NCBI RefSeq assembly: GCF_000717715.1
Contig: NZ_JOAI01000045.1
Span: 72,499 to 136,498 of the forward strand
Length of the DNA stretch: 64,000 nucleotides
Source: Streptomyces sp. NRRL B-24484
GTDB lineage: Bacteria > Actinomycetota > Actinomycetes > Streptomycetales > Streptomycetaceae
Reading direction: 5' to 3'
Positions 40,118 through 49,421 of this stretch are shown here, piece by piece. Made by a program: the position numbers and the translations under genes. Below the pieces are notes generated by a model. The model ran no database searches. It was not told the origin of the DNA and worked only from the letters and a program-made list of their open reading frames with translations. Numbering within the stretch: position 1 is the first letter of the stretch; the number at the start of each line of letters is the position of its first letter.

Positions 40118-40311
40118 CCGGCGCCCCCGAGTACACCAGAGCCCTACCGCGCCGGGCCACCCGTTTCCCCGCCCGCGGCGCCGGGGGTGTCAGGGCGCCC
40201 CGTCCGCCGACGGCAGTCCGGCGAATGCGACGGGTGTCCGCCGCTCCGGCCCCACCGGACAGGAGACCGGCAGGTGCGCACGGCTCATGCGGGCCCGGCG
40301 ACTACAGCCGG

Positions 40312-40837
40312 GTGCCCGATCCGGAGCAGTCCCTGAAGTACGCGATCCAGCACATCGCCGGTGAGCGGGTCGAATCATCGAGGGAGTCATCACCCCCGTG
40401 TCCCGTCCTGGGCGCACGAGAGCGCCGTCGACCTGATCCGTGAACAGATCGGCCCCCGGATGCGCGCGCCCGGCCTGCGGGCAGGCTCCGGCAGCCTCGA
40501 CCTGCCGGGCACGGAGAACTTCTGCATTCCCGATCTCGCCGTGGTGCCGGCCGCACTGGCGAAGACCGAGGGCGCACTGCTGCCGGACCGGACCGTGCTG
40601 GTCGTGGAGGTCACCTCCCCGTCGAACGGGGACACGGACCGCACCGCCGAGCGCCGTCGCCACGCCCAGTACGGTGCACCGCTCCACCTGCTGGTCGACC
40701 GGCAGGAGCGGGTCTGCACGCTGTTCGCGCAGCCGGGGCGGCTCGGCTACGCGCTGGTGACGGGGCCGCACCCCTTCGGCGTGCCGGTGCGGCTGCCGGA
40801 GCCGTTCGGCCTCGACCTGGACACCGCGGAGTTCTGA
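40312..40837 (+). pseudogene. Uma2-family endonuclease-like gene, two frameshifts
   Basis: Three frames join into one Uma2 (DUF820) protein: PDPEQSLKYAIQHIAGERVE (from GTG 40312), then after one lost base at about 40371 IIEGVITPVS, then after another shift at about 40402 PSWAHESAVDLIREQIGPRM, and on to FCIPDLAVVPAALAKTEGAL, DRTVLVVEVTSPSN. The fold's active-site part (PDLAVV...EVTSPS) is intact in the last frame, but no single frame encodes the protein. Uma2 genes are abundant in streptomycetes. Sequencing error could explain one shift, but two 30 bases apart suggest real decay. Confidence 0.75.
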
Positions 40838-40936
40838 GCGCCGACGACCCGGCCCCGCCCCGGTCGACGGCGGCTGACAGCCGGGGCGGGCGGCGGTTCA
40901 ATGGTGGTCGGGGCCCAGTGGGGGCCGGAGGCAGGC

Positions 40937-42637
40937 ATGGACGCGGCCGCGGTACTGGCCGAGGCCAGGCGCTCGCACCGCGGGCACGCCTGGCGGGACG
41001 CCTGCGGGCTGTACGCCGCCGCGGACGGCGACGAGCCGGGCGGGCTCGGCGTCGCGGACCTGGAGGACTGGGGCGAGGCGGCGCAGCTGCTCGGCCGGGG
41101 CGAGGAGGCGTCTGCCGTCCTGCAGCGGGCGTACCTGGCACGTGAGGGGTCCGCGGACGTCCGCGGTGCGCTGCGCTGTGCGTTCTGGCTGGCGGAGGTG
41201 CTGGCGATGCGGGGCGAGTTCGCGCACGCGGGCGGCTGGCTGGCGCGGGCCGGGCGGCTCGCCGGGTCGGACCCGCCCTGCGCCGAGCACGGGTACCTGC
41301 TGGTGCGGGAGGCGGAGCGGCTGCTGCAGCAGGGCGAGCACGAGGCCGCGTTCGGGACGGCGGGCCGGGCCATGGAGCTGGCGGCCCGGTTCGGCGACCG
41401 GGACCTGGCGGTGCTGGCGGCCCAGTTCCAGGGGGCGGCACGGATCGGCCAGGAGCAGGTGGACGAGGGTCTGGCGCTGCTGGACGAGGCGATGGTGGCG
41501 GTGACCGCCGGGGAGACCGGGCCGCGGGTGACCGGCTGGGTCTACTGCCTGGTGATCGCGGTCTGCCAGGACCTGCAGGAGCTGCGCCGCGCCCGGGAGT
41601 GGACGGTCGCCCTGGACGCCTGGGTGGACTCGCTGCCGCAGTTCGACGGCGGGTACTCGGGGATCTGTCTGGTGCACCGCTCGGAGCTGCTGCGGCTGGT
41701 GGGCGACTGGCCGAGTGCGGCCGTCCAGGCGCGCAGCGCCTGCGAGCGGCTGACCCGCGGGTTCGGGGAGTTCCTCGCCGGCGGCGCCTTCTACCAGCTC
41801 GGCGAGATCCACCGGCTGCGCGGGGAGCGGGCGCGGGCCGAGGAGGCGTACCGGCGGAGCGGGCGGTACGGCTGCGACGCCCAGCCGGGGCTGGCACTGC
41901 TGCGGCTGGCCGGGGGCAGTCCGGAGGCGGCGGCGGGCGGTGTGCGGCGGGCCCTCGCGGAGGCCCCGGACCGGCTCGCCCGGGCCCGGCTGCTGCCGGC
42001 CCTGGTGGAGATCGCCCTCGCGACCGGCGGGACGGCCGAGGCCGGGGCCGCCGCCGAGGAGCTCGCCGGCATCGCGGCGGCCTTCCGCCGCCCCGCCCTG
42101 GACGCGCAGGCCGCACAGGCCCGGGCGGCGCTGCTGCTCGCCGGCCCGGCGCAGGGCGGGGCACCGGTGGAGGCGCTGACCGAGGCCCGCCGGGCCTGGC
42201 GGCTGTGGCGGGACCTGGACGTGCCGTACGAGACGGCGCGGTCGCGGGTCCTGGTGGCGCGGGCCTGCCGGGCGCTCGGCGACGAGGACACCGCGGCGGT
42301 GGAACTGGACGCGGCGGTGGCCGGGTTCGTCCGCCTGGGCGCCGGGCCGGACCTGGCGCTGGCCCGTGCGGCGGCCGCCGCGGGCGTCGAGGGGCCGCCG
42401 GACGCCGGCCCGGCGGAGGCGCCCGCCGGGCTGACCCCGCGCGAGGTGGAGGTGCTGCGGCTGGTCGCCGGCGGCGGCACCAACCACGCGATCGCCCGGG
42501 AGCTCCACCTCAGTGAGCGGACGGTGGCCCGGCACATCAGCAACATCCTCGGCAAGCTGGACGCCGGCTCCCGGACGGCCGCCGCCGCGTACGCCTTCGA
42601 GCACGGCCTCGCCGGGGCGCGTCCCCCGGGCCGCTGA
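40937..42637 (+). CDS. LuxR-type regulator with long TPR-like sensor region
   Basis: 566 residues. Residues 1-490 are helical repeats ([39 protein letters not shown] and similar). Residues ~500-560 are the LuxR helix-turn-helix ([40 protein letters not shown]). It lacks the ATPase domain of MalT/LAL regulators. ATG 40937 is chosen for GGAGG five bases upstream; a longer reading from 40901 is unlikely. A small TPR gene and a flavin monooxygenase gene follow and may be its targets. Confidence 0.92.
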   Translation: MDAAAVLAEARRSHRGHAWRDACGLYAAADGDEPGGLGVADLEDWGEAAQLLGRGEEASAVLQRAYLAREGSADVRGALRCAFWLAEVLAMRGEFAHAGGWLARAGRLAGSDPPCAEHGYLLVREAERLLQQGEHEAAFGTAGRAMELAARFGDRDLAVLAAQFQGAARIGQEQVDEGLALLDEAMVAVTAGETGPRVTGWVYCLVIAVCQDLQELRRAREWTVALDAWVDSLPQFDGGYSGICLVHRSELLRLVGDWPSAAVQARSACERLTRGFGEFLAGGAFYQLGEIHRLRGERARAEEAYRRSGRYGCDAQPGLALLRLAGGSPEAAAGGVRRALAEAPDRLARARLLPALVEIALATGGTAEAGAAAEELAGIAAAFRRPALDAQAAQARAALLLAGPAQGGAPVEALTEARRAWRLWRDLDVPYETARSRVLVARACRALGDEDTAAVELDAAVAGFVRLGAGPDLALARAAAAAGVEGPPDAGPAEAPAGLTPREVEVLRLVAGGGTNHAIARELHLSERTVARHISNILGKLDAGSRTAAAAYAFEHGLAGARPPGR

Positions 42638-42767
42638 CGGCCCCGGCCGGCTGCGCAGATCTGCCCGTCGGCGTCCGCGCGGACCACATGGTTCTGCCGA
42701 TGTGCCGCCCCGCCTGCGCGTCCTAGCGTCGGAGTACGGCGAACGGCCACGGAGGGCGGCGACGACC

Positions 42768-43091
42768 GTGACACCCCAGGCACACGTACAGGCGCGAACA
42801 CGGGCGCAGGCACCTGCCGACGTGCTCGCCCGGGCCGGCCGGGCGGCGACGGCCCTCGGGACGGCGCTGACCGAACGCGGCGAGCACGCGGCCGCCGAGC
42901 GGGCGCTGCGCCGTGCCGTCCGCTGCTGCACGGCGGCGTACGGGCCGGACGATCCGCGGCTGGCGGTGCCGCTGCGGGCGCTCGGCGCGGTCTGCGCCGC
43001 CCGGGGCCGGCTGACCGAGGCCGAGGCCCTGCTGAACCGGGTGCTGGCGCTGCTCGCGCGGCCGCCGGACGGAACGGAGGAGGAGTCATGA
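42768..43091 (+). CDS. Small tetratricopeptide-repeat protein
   Basis: 107 residues with two TPR units (LGTALTERGEHAAAERALRR, LRALGAVCAARGRLTEAEAL), a disordered N-terminus (PQAHVQARTRAQAP) and a short acidic end. Start GTG 42768 with GGAGGG upstream. Its stop overlaps the ATG of the flavin monooxygenase gene (ATGA), so it is probably an accessory or regulatory partner of that enzyme. The preceding 130-base gap holds a 10-bp palindrome GCAGATCTGC at 42655. Confidence 0.72.
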   Translation: MTPQAHVQARTRAQAPADVLARAGRAATALGTALTERGEHAAAERALRRAVRCCTAAYGPDDPRLAVPLRALGAVCAARGRLTEAEALLNRVLALLARPPDGTEEES

Positions 43092-44230
43092 ACGGGGAGC
43101 GGTACGAGACGGTGGTCGTCGGCGCCGGGCAGGCCGGTCTCGCCGTCGGCAGGGAACTGGCGCGGCGCGGGCGGGAGTTCGTGATCGTGGACGGCAGCGG
43201 GCGGATCGGCGACGGCTGGCGCTCGCACTGGGACTCGCTGCGGCTCTACAGCCCGGCCCGCTACGACGGGCTGCCCGGGATGCGCTTCCCCGCGCCCGGC
43301 TGGTCCTTCCCCGGCAAGGACGAGGTGGCGGACTACCTGGAGGCGTACGCGGAACGGTTCGGCCTGCCGGTGCGCACCGGCGTCCGGGTCACCCGGCTCG
43401 TCCGCGCGGACACCGGCGACCGGAACGGCAGCGGCGGCTGGACGGTCGGGACCGACCGGGGCCGGCTGCTCGCCGAGAACGCCGTGGTCGCCACCGGCAC
43501 CTTCGGCCGCGGGCCGTACGTCCCGCCGTTCGCGGCGCGGCTCGACCCGCGGATCGTCCAGCTGCACTCCTGCGAGTACCGCAACGAACGGCAGCTGCCC
43601 GACGGCCCGGTGCTGGTGGTCGGCGCCTCGCACTCGGGCGCGGACGTGGCGTACGAGGTGGCCGGGCGGCACCGGACGGTGCTGTGCGGGCGGGACACCG
43701 GGCAGATCCCGCTCACCCTGGAGGCCCGCTCGACCCGGCTGGCGTTCCCGGTGCTGTGGCAGCTCGCCGACCGGGTGCTCACCACCGCCACGCCGCTGGG
43801 CCGGCGGATGCGCGGGGAGGTCCGCACGCACGGCGGGCCGCTGCTGCGGGTGAAGGCCGCGGACCTGGCGCGGGCCGGGGTGGAGCGGGTGCCGGAGCGG
43901 ATGACGGGGGTGCGGGACGGCATGCCGCTGCTCGACGGCGGCCGGGTGGTCGAGGCGGCCTCCGTCGTCTGGTGCACCGGTTTCCGGCAGGACTTCGGCT
44001 GGATCGACCCGCCGGTGACCGGCCCCGACGGCTGGCCGCGGGAGCACCGCGGCGTGGCCGAGGACGCACCCGGCCTGTACTTCTGCGGGCTCGCCTTCCA
44101 GCGGGCCTTCAGTTCGATGCTGATCGGCGGTGCCGGCAGGGACGCCGCGGTCGTGGCGAAGCACATCGCCGCCCGCGAACGCCGGCTGCACCGGGCGGAC
44201 CGCCGGGAGCGCACCCCGGCCGCCGTCTGA
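43088..44230 (+). CDS. Flavin-containing monooxygenase-like NAD(P)/FAD protein
   Basis: 380 residues. FAD motif TVVVGAGQAGLAVGRELARR, FMO-like RYDGLPGMRFPAPGWSFPGK, NADPH-type second Rossmann VLVVGASHSGADVAYEVAGR and late VVWCTGFRQDFGWID. It belongs to the YUC/CzcO-like class of soluble class-B flavin monooxygenases, which oxidise small molecules or act as N-hydroxylases or Baeyer-Villiger enzymes; the substrate is unknown. Its start overlaps the stop of the small TPR gene. Confidence 0.92.
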   Translation: MNGERYETVVVGAGQAGLAVGRELARRGREFVIVDGSGRIGDGWRSHWDSLRLYSPARYDGLPGMRFPAPGWSFPGKDEVADYLEAYAERFGLPVRTGVRVTRLVRADTGDRNGSGGWTVGTDRGRLLAENAVVATGTFGRGPYVPPFAARLDPRIVQLHSCEYRNERQLPDGPVLVVGASHSGADVAYEVAGRHRTVLCGRDTGQIPLTLEARSTRLAFPVLWQLADRVLTTATPLGRRMRGEVRTHGGPLLRVKAADLARAGVERVPERMTGVRDGMPLLDGGRVVEAASVVWCTGFRQDFGWIDPPVTGPDGWPREHRGVAEDAPGLYFCGLAFQRAFSSMLIGGAGRDAAVVAKHIAARERRLHRADRRERTPAAV

Positions 44231-44275
44231 CGGCCCCGCGGGGCGGGCGCGGTGCGGTGGACGGCCGGAAGGGAC

Positions 44276-44312
44276 TTGACGCGGGAGATACTAAGCGCGC
44301 ATAGTATTTCTC
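44276..44312 (+). promoter_or_regulatory. Promoter and palindromic MarR-type operator; probable leaderless start
   Basis: TTGACG (44276-44281) is followed after 18 bases by CATAGT. A 20-bp palindrome with only one mismatched pair covers 44288-44307 (ATACTA at one end, TAGTAT at the other, AGCGCGC between), overlapping spacer and -10. The ATG of the SRPBCC gene is at 44313, about seven bases beyond the -10 and without a ribosome site, as in leaderless transcripts. Confidence 0.75.
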
Positions 44313-44753
44313 ATGAGGAAGCTCGCCACGGCACAGACCGTCTCCACCGCCCACCCGTCCGCCTTCTTCGCCCGCTGGGCCGACATGGCCACCTGGCCGG
44401 AGTGGAACACCGACACCGCCTGGGTCCGCCTGGACGGCCCGTTCGTCGAGGGCGCCACCGGCGTGCTCAAGCCGAAGGGCGGCCCCAAGGTGCCGTTCAC
44501 CGTCGCGAAGCTCGTCCCCGGGCGGGAGTTCACCGACGTCTCCCGGCTGCTCGGCGCCCGGCTGACCTTCCGTCACCTGGTCGAGCGCACCGAGCAGGAC
44601 GGCACCCTGGTCAACGTCGAGGTCACCCTCGACGGCCCGCTCGCCGCCCTCTGGAACGCGATCCTCGGCAAGGACATCCGGGCGGGCCTGCAGCAGGACC
44701 TCGACCGGCTCGCCGCCACCGCCGAGGCCGACAGCGCGGTGACCGCCGCATGA
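44313..44753 (+). CDS. SRPBCC family protein
   Basis: 146 residues, one polyketide-cyclase/dehydrase-like SRPBCC domain (TVSTAHPSAFFARWADMATW, FVEGATGVLKPKGGPKVPFT, GTLVNVEVTLDGPLAALWNA, then a long C-terminal helix). First gene of a three-gene coupled operon with EVE and MarR genes (both junctions ATGA). Repression by the MarR protein at the palindrome just upstream is the obvious model. Confidence 0.92.
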   Translation: MRKLATAQTVSTAHPSAFFARWADMATWPEWNTDTAWVRLDGPFVEGATGVLKPKGGPKVPFTVAKLVPGREFTDVSRLLGARLTFRHLVERTEQDGTLVNVEVTLDGPLAALWNAILGKDIRAGLQQDLDRLAATAEADSAVTAA

Positions 44754-45163
44754 GGGCCTGGCTCGGCGTCGTCTGCCGCGACCACGTCCTGCGCGGCACC
44801 GGGCTGGGCATCGCCCAGCTCAACCACGGCCGCCGGGACGCGGTCGCCCGCCTGGCGGCCGGCGACTGGCTGGTCTACTACTCGCCCCGGACGAGCCTTG
44901 CCGGCGGCCGCCCGCTGCGCGCCTTCACCGCCATCGGCACGGTCGCCGACGAGGAGGTGTGGCAGGCCGACGAGGGCGACTTCAAGCCCTGGCGGCGCCG
45001 GGTCGACTACCTGCCCGGCGCCGCCGAGGCGCCGCTCGCCCGGTTCGACGGCACGCTCGACCTGACCTCCGCCCCCGACTGGGGGTACCGGCTGCGCCGC
45101 GGGCTGGTCGAGCTGACCGCCCGCGACCTCGGCCTCGTCCGGGCCGCTATGGTCACCGCATGA
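44750..45163 (+). CDS. EVE domain protein (UPF0310 type)
   Basis: 137 residues: AWLGVVCRDHVLRGTGLGIA, GDWLVYYSPRTSLAGGRPLR, FTAIGTVADEEVWQADEGDF, PWRRRVDYLPGA and DWGYRLRRGLVEL. EVE domains belong to the PUA/YTH-like fold that reads modified bases in nucleic acids; some act in restriction. Here it is sandwiched between an SRPBCC and a MarR gene with overlapping start and stop codons, so a stress-response context is more likely than immunity. Confidence 0.92.
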   Translation: MRAWLGVVCRDHVLRGTGLGIAQLNHGRRDAVARLAAGDWLVYYSPRTSLAGGRPLRAFTAIGTVADEEVWQADEGDFKPWRRRVDYLPGAAEAPLARFDGTLDLTSAPDWGYRLRRGLVELTARDLGLVRAAMVTA

Positions 45164-45633
45164 CCGACGACCCGCCGCGGCTGGCCAGCGGCTTCACCGA
45201 GGCCGACGAGAGCCCGGGCCTGCTGCTCTGGCAGGTCACCAACCGCTGGCAGGCCGCCCAGCGCGCGGCCCTCAAGCCGTACGGGCTGACCCACGTCCAG
45301 TTCGTCCTGCTGGCCTCGCTCAGCTGGCTGCAGGCGGACGGCCCGGTCACCCAGAAGCAGCTCGCCGACCATGCCGCCACCGATCCGATGATGACCTCCC
45401 AGGTGCTCCGCGCCCTGGAGTCCCGCGGCCTGGTCCACCGGCTGCCCCACCCGCACGACCGGCGCGCCCGCGCCCTCGCCCCCACCGACGAGGGCCGCGC
45501 CCTCGCCGACCGCGCCGTCGCCGCCGTCGAGGCCTGCGACCACGCCTTCTTCGCCCCGCTCGGCGCGGCCGCCCCCGCTTTCACCGCGGCCCTGCGGACC
45601 CTCCGCACGGCCGCGGCCCCCGACGCGGGCTGA
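45160..45633 (+). CDS. MarR family transcriptional regulator
   Basis: 157 residues with the MarR winged helix: LTHVQFVLLASLSWLQADGP, QKQLADHAATDPMMTSQVLR, LESRGLVHRLPHPHDRRARA and the C-terminal dimer helix. Third gene of the SRPBCC-EVE-MarR operon (ATGA overlap). It most likely binds the 20-bp palindrome at 44288-44307 and represses its own operon until an effector, perhaps a phenolic or oxidant, is present. Confidence 0.93.
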   Translation: MTDDPPRLASGFTEADESPGLLLWQVTNRWQAAQRAALKPYGLTHVQFVLLASLSWLQADGPVTQKQLADHAATDPMMTSQVLRALESRGLVHRLPHPHDRRARALAPTDEGRALADRAVAAVEACDHAFFAPLGAAAPAFTAALRTLRTAAAPDAG

Positions 45634-45736
45634 CCCCGCGGCGGCAGGCCGACTCCGGCGGGCGGCGGAGCAGTGGAGGTGCCGTCAGGCGGGGCCCTGC
45701 GGCCGGGGCGCCGGGGCCGGCCCGTACCATCGGGGC

Positions 45737-46468
45737 ATGGTCACCGTCGCCACCTGGAACGTCCTGCACCGCGTCCACGCGGAGAACTGGAGCAGCGACG
45801 TCCTCGACCAGTGGCCCGAGGAGTCGCCGCGGATCGCCGCCGTGGCCGCCCGGATCGCCGCGCTCACGGAGCAGGTGGTGGCGCTGCAGGAGGTGAGCGG
45901 CGACCAACTGGCCGCGATCCGGGCGGCGTTGCCGGCGGGCCGGAGCGTCCACACGCTCGACTACCCGCGGATCCCGACGCCCCGGCGCATCCCCACCCTG
46001 CTCGGCGACCGCAGCGAGCACCTGGTGCTGCTGGCCGACGGGCCGGGCGAGGTGGTCGCCGCGGAGGCCTTCGCCGAGGACCCGGGCAAGGGCCTGCTCG
46101 CCGTCCGCACGGCGGGCCTGCTGGTCGTCGCCACCCACGTCAGCACCGGCGGGCGCCGCCCCGGCCAACTCGCCCGGCTGGCCGAGGTGGTGGCCGCCAC
46201 CGCGGACGGCCCGGCCGTCCTGCTGGGCGACTTCAACGCGGACCGGACGACGGTGGCCGCCGAACTCGGCCCGGGCTTCGCGGTCGCCGAGCTCCCGCCC
46301 GGAGCGCCTCCCACCAGGCCGCGCGAGACCGCCGCGGAGAAGTCCCAGTGGATCGACCACGTGGTGGTGCACGGCCTCGGCAGCCGCGCCGCCGTGGTCG
46401 AGGACGTCGCCGGCCTCTCCGACCACAACCCCGTCCGCGCCGAGGTCGTCCCCGGCTCCGCCGGCTGA
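45737..46468 (+). CDS. Endonuclease/exonuclease/phosphatase family protein
   Basis: 243 residues. EEP-fold motifs in order: TVATWNVLHR, VVALQEVSGDQL (metal Glu), VVATHVSTGGRRPGQLARL, AVLLGDFNAD and the closing GLSDHNPVRAEV. It cleaves phosphodiester or phosphomonoester bonds; substrate class is unknown. There is no signal peptide. Start ATG 45737. It stands alone between the MarR operon and a convergent DUF1963 gene. Confidence 0.9.
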   Translation: MVTVATWNVLHRVHAENWSSDVLDQWPEESPRIAAVAARIAALTEQVVALQEVSGDQLAAIRAALPAGRSVHTLDYPRIPTPRRIPTLLGDRSEHLVLLADGPGEVVAAEAFAEDPGKGLLAVRTAGLLVVATHVSTGGRRPGQLARLAEVVAATADGPAVLLGDFNADRTTVAAELGPGFAVAELPPGAPPTRPRETAAEKSQWIDHVVVHGLGSRAAVVEDVAGLSDHNPVRAEVVPGSAG

Positions 46469-46516
46469 CGCCGACGGCACGTCACCGGCAGGGCCCGCCA
46501 CGGGCGGCAGTGCGTC

Positions 46517-47416
46517 TCAGGAGCAGTCCCAGTGGTGGTCGACCGGGCGGCCGGGGCAGGTGAGGCACTGGAAGACGTAGACCCCGCCCGCATCGCCGAT
46601 CATCAGGTCGGCCGGGTTGTGCGCCGTCTCCTTGCCCGTGGCGCCCTTCTTCTCCCGTCCGGTCTCCTCGTCGCGGTCCTCGACGGGGAGCCAGGTCCGC
46701 CACGACTCGCCGTCGTACTCCCAGCTGCTCACCGTCAGCAGGTGATCCATCGTCACCCCGCAGTCCGCGCAGGTGGGCCAGCACGGATCCTGGGTCCAGC
46801 TCGGGTAGCCGCCGAGCTTGATGCCCGGCGCCTCGGCCAGGTGGTAGAAGTGGATCAGCCCGGTCCGCGCCTCCAGCTCGTCCATCCGCTCGCGGAGCGC
46901 CGCGGCCACCTCGTCCGGCATGTCCCTGCTCGGGTAGTCGGCCACCACCTCGGGGTGCAGCACGCACGGGTCCGGGATGCTGTCGGTCGGTGCGGTGCCG
47001 ACGGTCGGCGGGGCGGCCGGGAGCGGCCGGACGACCGATCCGGCGCTGCGCCAGTGCACCCGCGGGGTGGCCGTGCTGCAGCCGTCGACGAGGAACGGGC
47101 ACCAGAGCACCTGGAGCAGGTCGCACCCCTCCGGGAAGGCGAGCTCCGGGACGTCCCGGCGGTGGATCTGGACGACGGCGACCATCGGCACCGGCCCGTC
47201 GGTCGCGGGCGCGTCCCACGTCGCCGGATGACTGGTGCTCGGGCAGACCGGCCACGGCTCGTCGGCCGGCCACAACAGCGGCCCGCCGACCGAACTCTCC
47301 TCCGCGGACGGCGACCCGGCGCGGGGGTGGAGCCGGATCGCGGTACGGCGCAGCGGGGCCAGCTCGGGGAAGAGCTCCTCCATGTCCACGGGCCGGGGCG
47401 GTGTCGTGCGGGCCAT
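46517..47416 (-). CDS. DUF1963-like (YwqG-type) protein
   Basis: 299 residues. DUF1963-like features: SVGGPLLWPADEPWPVC, PVPMVAVVQIHRRDVPELAF, LLQVLWCPFLV and LAEAPGIKLGGYPSWTQDPC. A C-terminal zinc-type cysteine set (CADCGVTMDHLL and YVFQCLTCPGRPVDHHWDC) closes it. ATG 47416 is chosen; an 18-residue upstream extension lacks conservation. The function of this family is unknown; members act as cytosolic immunity-like or housekeeping proteins. Confidence 0.85.
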   Translation of the reverse strand: MARTTPPRPVDMEELFPELAPLRRTAIRLHPRAGSPSAEESSVGGPLLWPADEPWPVCPSTSHPATWDAPATDGPVPMVAVVQIHRRDVPELAFPEGCDLLQVLWCPFLVDGCSTATPRVHWRSAGSVVRPLPAAPPTVGTAPTDSIPDPCVLHPEVVADYPSRDMPDEVAAALRERMDELEARTGLIHFYHLAEAPGIKLGGYPSWTQDPCWPTCADCGVTMDHLLTVSSWEYDGESWRTWLPVEDRDEETGREKKGATGKETAHNPADLMIGDAGGVYVFQCLTCPGRPVDHHWDCS

Positions 47417-47607
47417 CGTCGTCTCCGTCGTGAGGCGGTTCAGTGCGGGCACGACCCTAGGTGGGGGCACCGACAGCCGGCGCGGTGCACCGCAGCGGGC
47501 CGACGTGACGGCGCTTCACCGCCGGGGACGGGGTGCGGCGCCGGCGTGCGCGAGAATGCGACCGACCGTCCGGGCAGTCGTCCGGACGGCCGGCCACGGG
47601 AGGGCGC

Positions 47608-48381
47608 ATGGCACCGCAGGACGGGGTGGCGGGCTTCTACGACGGGCTCGCCGCCGGCTACCACCTGGTCTACGCCGACTGGGAGGCGGGCATCCGGCTG
47701 CAGGGCACCGCCCTGGACGCGCTGCTCGCCGAACGCCTCCGGCCCGGCCCGGCGGACGTGCTCGACTGCTCCTGCGGCATCGGCACCCAGGCGATCGGGC
47801 TGGCCCTGCACGGCCATCGGGTGGTCGGGTCCGACCTGAGCGCCGTCGCGGCGGCCCGGGCGGCGCGGGAGGCGGCGGCCCGCGGCACGGTGCTGCCCAC
47901 CGTGGCGGCCGACATGCGCCGGCTGCCCTTCGTGCGGGGCCGGTTCGACGCCGTCGTGTGCGCGGACAACTCGCTCCCCCACCTGCTGACCGCCGGGGAC
48001 GTCCGCGCCGCGCTGGACGCGATGCGGCGGGTGCTCCGCCCGGGCGGCCTGCTGCTCGTCAGCACCCGCCCGTACGACGAACTGCGCCGCACCCGGCCCA
48101 CCGGGACGCCGCCGCAGGTGGTCGAGGCGGACGGCGTCCGCACCACGACCTTCCAGCGGTGGCACTGGCACGAGGACGGCGAGCACTACGACCTGGACAT
48201 GGTGCAGGAGCGCAGCGGCCCGGACGGCGTCCGCACCGAGGTCCGGCGCGCCGCGTACTGGGCGCTCACCCGGGAGCAGCTGACCGGGCTGGTGCTCGAC
48301 GCGGGCTTCGTCCGGCCGGCCTGGGCGGAGCCGGCGGCGAGCGGGTTCTTCCAGCCGGTGCTGACCGCGGTCGCCCCGTGA
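47608..48381 (+). CDS. SAM-dependent methyltransferase
   Basis: 257 residues, class-I methyltransferase: VLDCSCGIGTQAIGLALHGH (motif I), VVGSDLSAVAAARAARE, FDAVVCADNSLPHLL and VLRPGGLLLVSTRPYDELRR. Of the small-molecule type (glycine/sarcosine N-methyltransferase-like). ATG after GGAGGG. No adjacent biosynthetic gene helps to define a substrate. Confidence 0.92.
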   Translation: MAPQDGVAGFYDGLAAGYHLVYADWEAGIRLQGTALDALLAERLRPGPADVLDCSCGIGTQAIGLALHGHRVVGSDLSAVAAARAAREAAARGTVLPTVAADMRRLPFVRGRFDAVVCADNSLPHLLTAGDVRAALDAMRRVLRPGGLLLVSTRPYDELRRTRPTGTPPQVVEADGVRTTTFQRWHWHEDGEHYDLDMVQERSGPDGVRTEVRRAAYWALTREQLTGLVLDAGFVRPAWAEPAASGFFQPVLTAVAP

Positions 48382-48571
48382 GCGGGTCCGTCCGGCCCGC
48401 GGGGTTTGCCGGCCGCGGATCGGGCCAGACGCCCGGCAGGGCGGGCCCGCGCTCCTGACCCGCGGGCCGCCCGCCCACGTCCGGACCCGCCCTGGCGTTC
48501 CCGAGCGGGCCTTCCGGGCGGGCGGCCGGATCCGGCGGCAGCCGGCGGCCGCCGCACCGAGGATGGGGAGC

Positions 48572-49066
48572 ATGGCAGAGCAGCAGCCACCCGCGGACGG
48601 CCGCGACGAGACCCCGGAGGAGCGGGCCGACCGGCTCTGGACGGACCTGCTCCAGGAGGTGCGGGTCGCACAGACCGGCGCGCAGATCATGTTCGGCTTC
48701 CTGCTGACGGTGGTGTTCACCCCGCGCTTCACCACGCTGCACGGCTTCGACCGCGCCCTCTACATCGGCGTGGTCACCCTGGGCGCGGTCGCCACCGGAA
48801 CGCTGATGGCGCCGGTCTCGTACCACCGGCTGCTGGCCGGGCGGCACGTCAAGCCGCGGATGGTCGCGGCCGCGGCCCGGATCGTCTCGCTCGGCGTGAT
48901 CCTGCTCGGTCTGAACGTCGGCGCGGCCCTGCTGCTGCTGCTCAAGGTGGCCGGCCTCACCTGGGGGGCCTGGGTGATCGCGGGCGCCGTGCTGGCGTGG
49001 TTCGCGGTCTGCTGGGTCGTCCTGCCGGTCGCGCTGCTGCGCCGGTCCGGCCCGCGGCGGCGCTGA
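48572..49066 (+). CDS. DUF6328-like integral membrane protein
   Basis: 164 residues. A soluble N-terminus (DETPEERADRLWTDLLQEVR) leads into VAQTGAQIMFGFLLTVVFTP and three further hydrophobic helices. This layout is typical of DUF6328 proteins in streptomycetes. Function unknown. ATG 48572 is preferred (GAGG nine bases upstream); ATG 48563 would have only a close GAGG. Confidence 0.85.
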   Translation: MAEQQPPADGRDETPEERADRLWTDLLQEVRVAQTGAQIMFGFLLTVVFTPRFTTLHGFDRALYIGVVTLGAVATGTLMAPVSYHRLLAGRHVKPRMVAAAARIVSLGVILLGLNVGAALLLLLKVAGLTWGAWVIAGAVLAWFAVCWVVLPVALLRRSGPRRR

Positions 49067-49120
49067 GCGGAACCCGGCGCGGACAGGGCCGGACCGGCGG
49101 TCGTCGGCGGGGCGGGCCGG

Positions 49121-49345
49121 TCAGACGTCCTGTTCCGGCGGCTGTGCGGTGTCGCGGCCGTCCTGGTGGTGCCGGTCGAACGGGTCGTGGCGGTGCGGCC
49201 AGTGCCGGTGGTGCCGCGGACGGCGTTCGTGCCGCTCGTGCGGCTCGCGCAGCGTCTCGGGCGGCGGGCCGGGGTTCACCGGAACGGTGCGGCCGGCGGG
49301 CGGGTCGTGCGGGCGCAGTTCGGGCGGGCCGGGATTGACGGTCAT
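49121..49345 (-). CDS. Small His/Arg/Pro-rich hypothetical protein
   Basis: 74 residues: MTVNPGPPELRPHDPPAGRT, a repeat of VNPGPP, then a His/Arg stretch (HHRHWPHRHDPFDRHHQDGR). No domain; the histidines could bind metal. Support: GGAGG six bases before the ATG and a SigB-type promoter (GTTT-N16-GGGCAG) 30-55 bases upstream. It is probably a general-stress small protein. Confidence 0.65.
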   Translation of the reverse strand: MTVNPGPPELRPHDPPAGRTVPVNPGPPPETLREPHERHERRPRHHRHWPHRHDPFDRHHQDGRDTAQPPEQDV

Positions 49346-49374
49346 GGCGGCCTCCTTCCCTCGTCACTGTGCGC

Positions 49375-49400
49375 CTGCCCGGGCCTTCCGGCCACCAAAC
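49375..49400 (-). promoter_or_regulatory. SigB-type promoter of the His-rich small gene
   Basis: Minus strand: GTTT, 16 bases, GGGCAG. It is divergent from the plus-strand element at 49422. Confidence 0.5.
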
Positions 49401-49421
49401 CGCCGCCGGGGCTCCCCGGGC

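Noticed and set aside
42655..42664. Perfect palindrome GCAGATCTGC as a LuxR operator
   Set aside because: Ten bases only, in a GC-rich gap after the LuxR stop; no second copy before the LuxR gene.
48398..48440. GTTT-N14-GGGCCAGACG upstream of the DUF6328 gene as a SigB-type promoter
   Set aside because: An extra base breaks the GGGCAG core and spacing; too weak to list.
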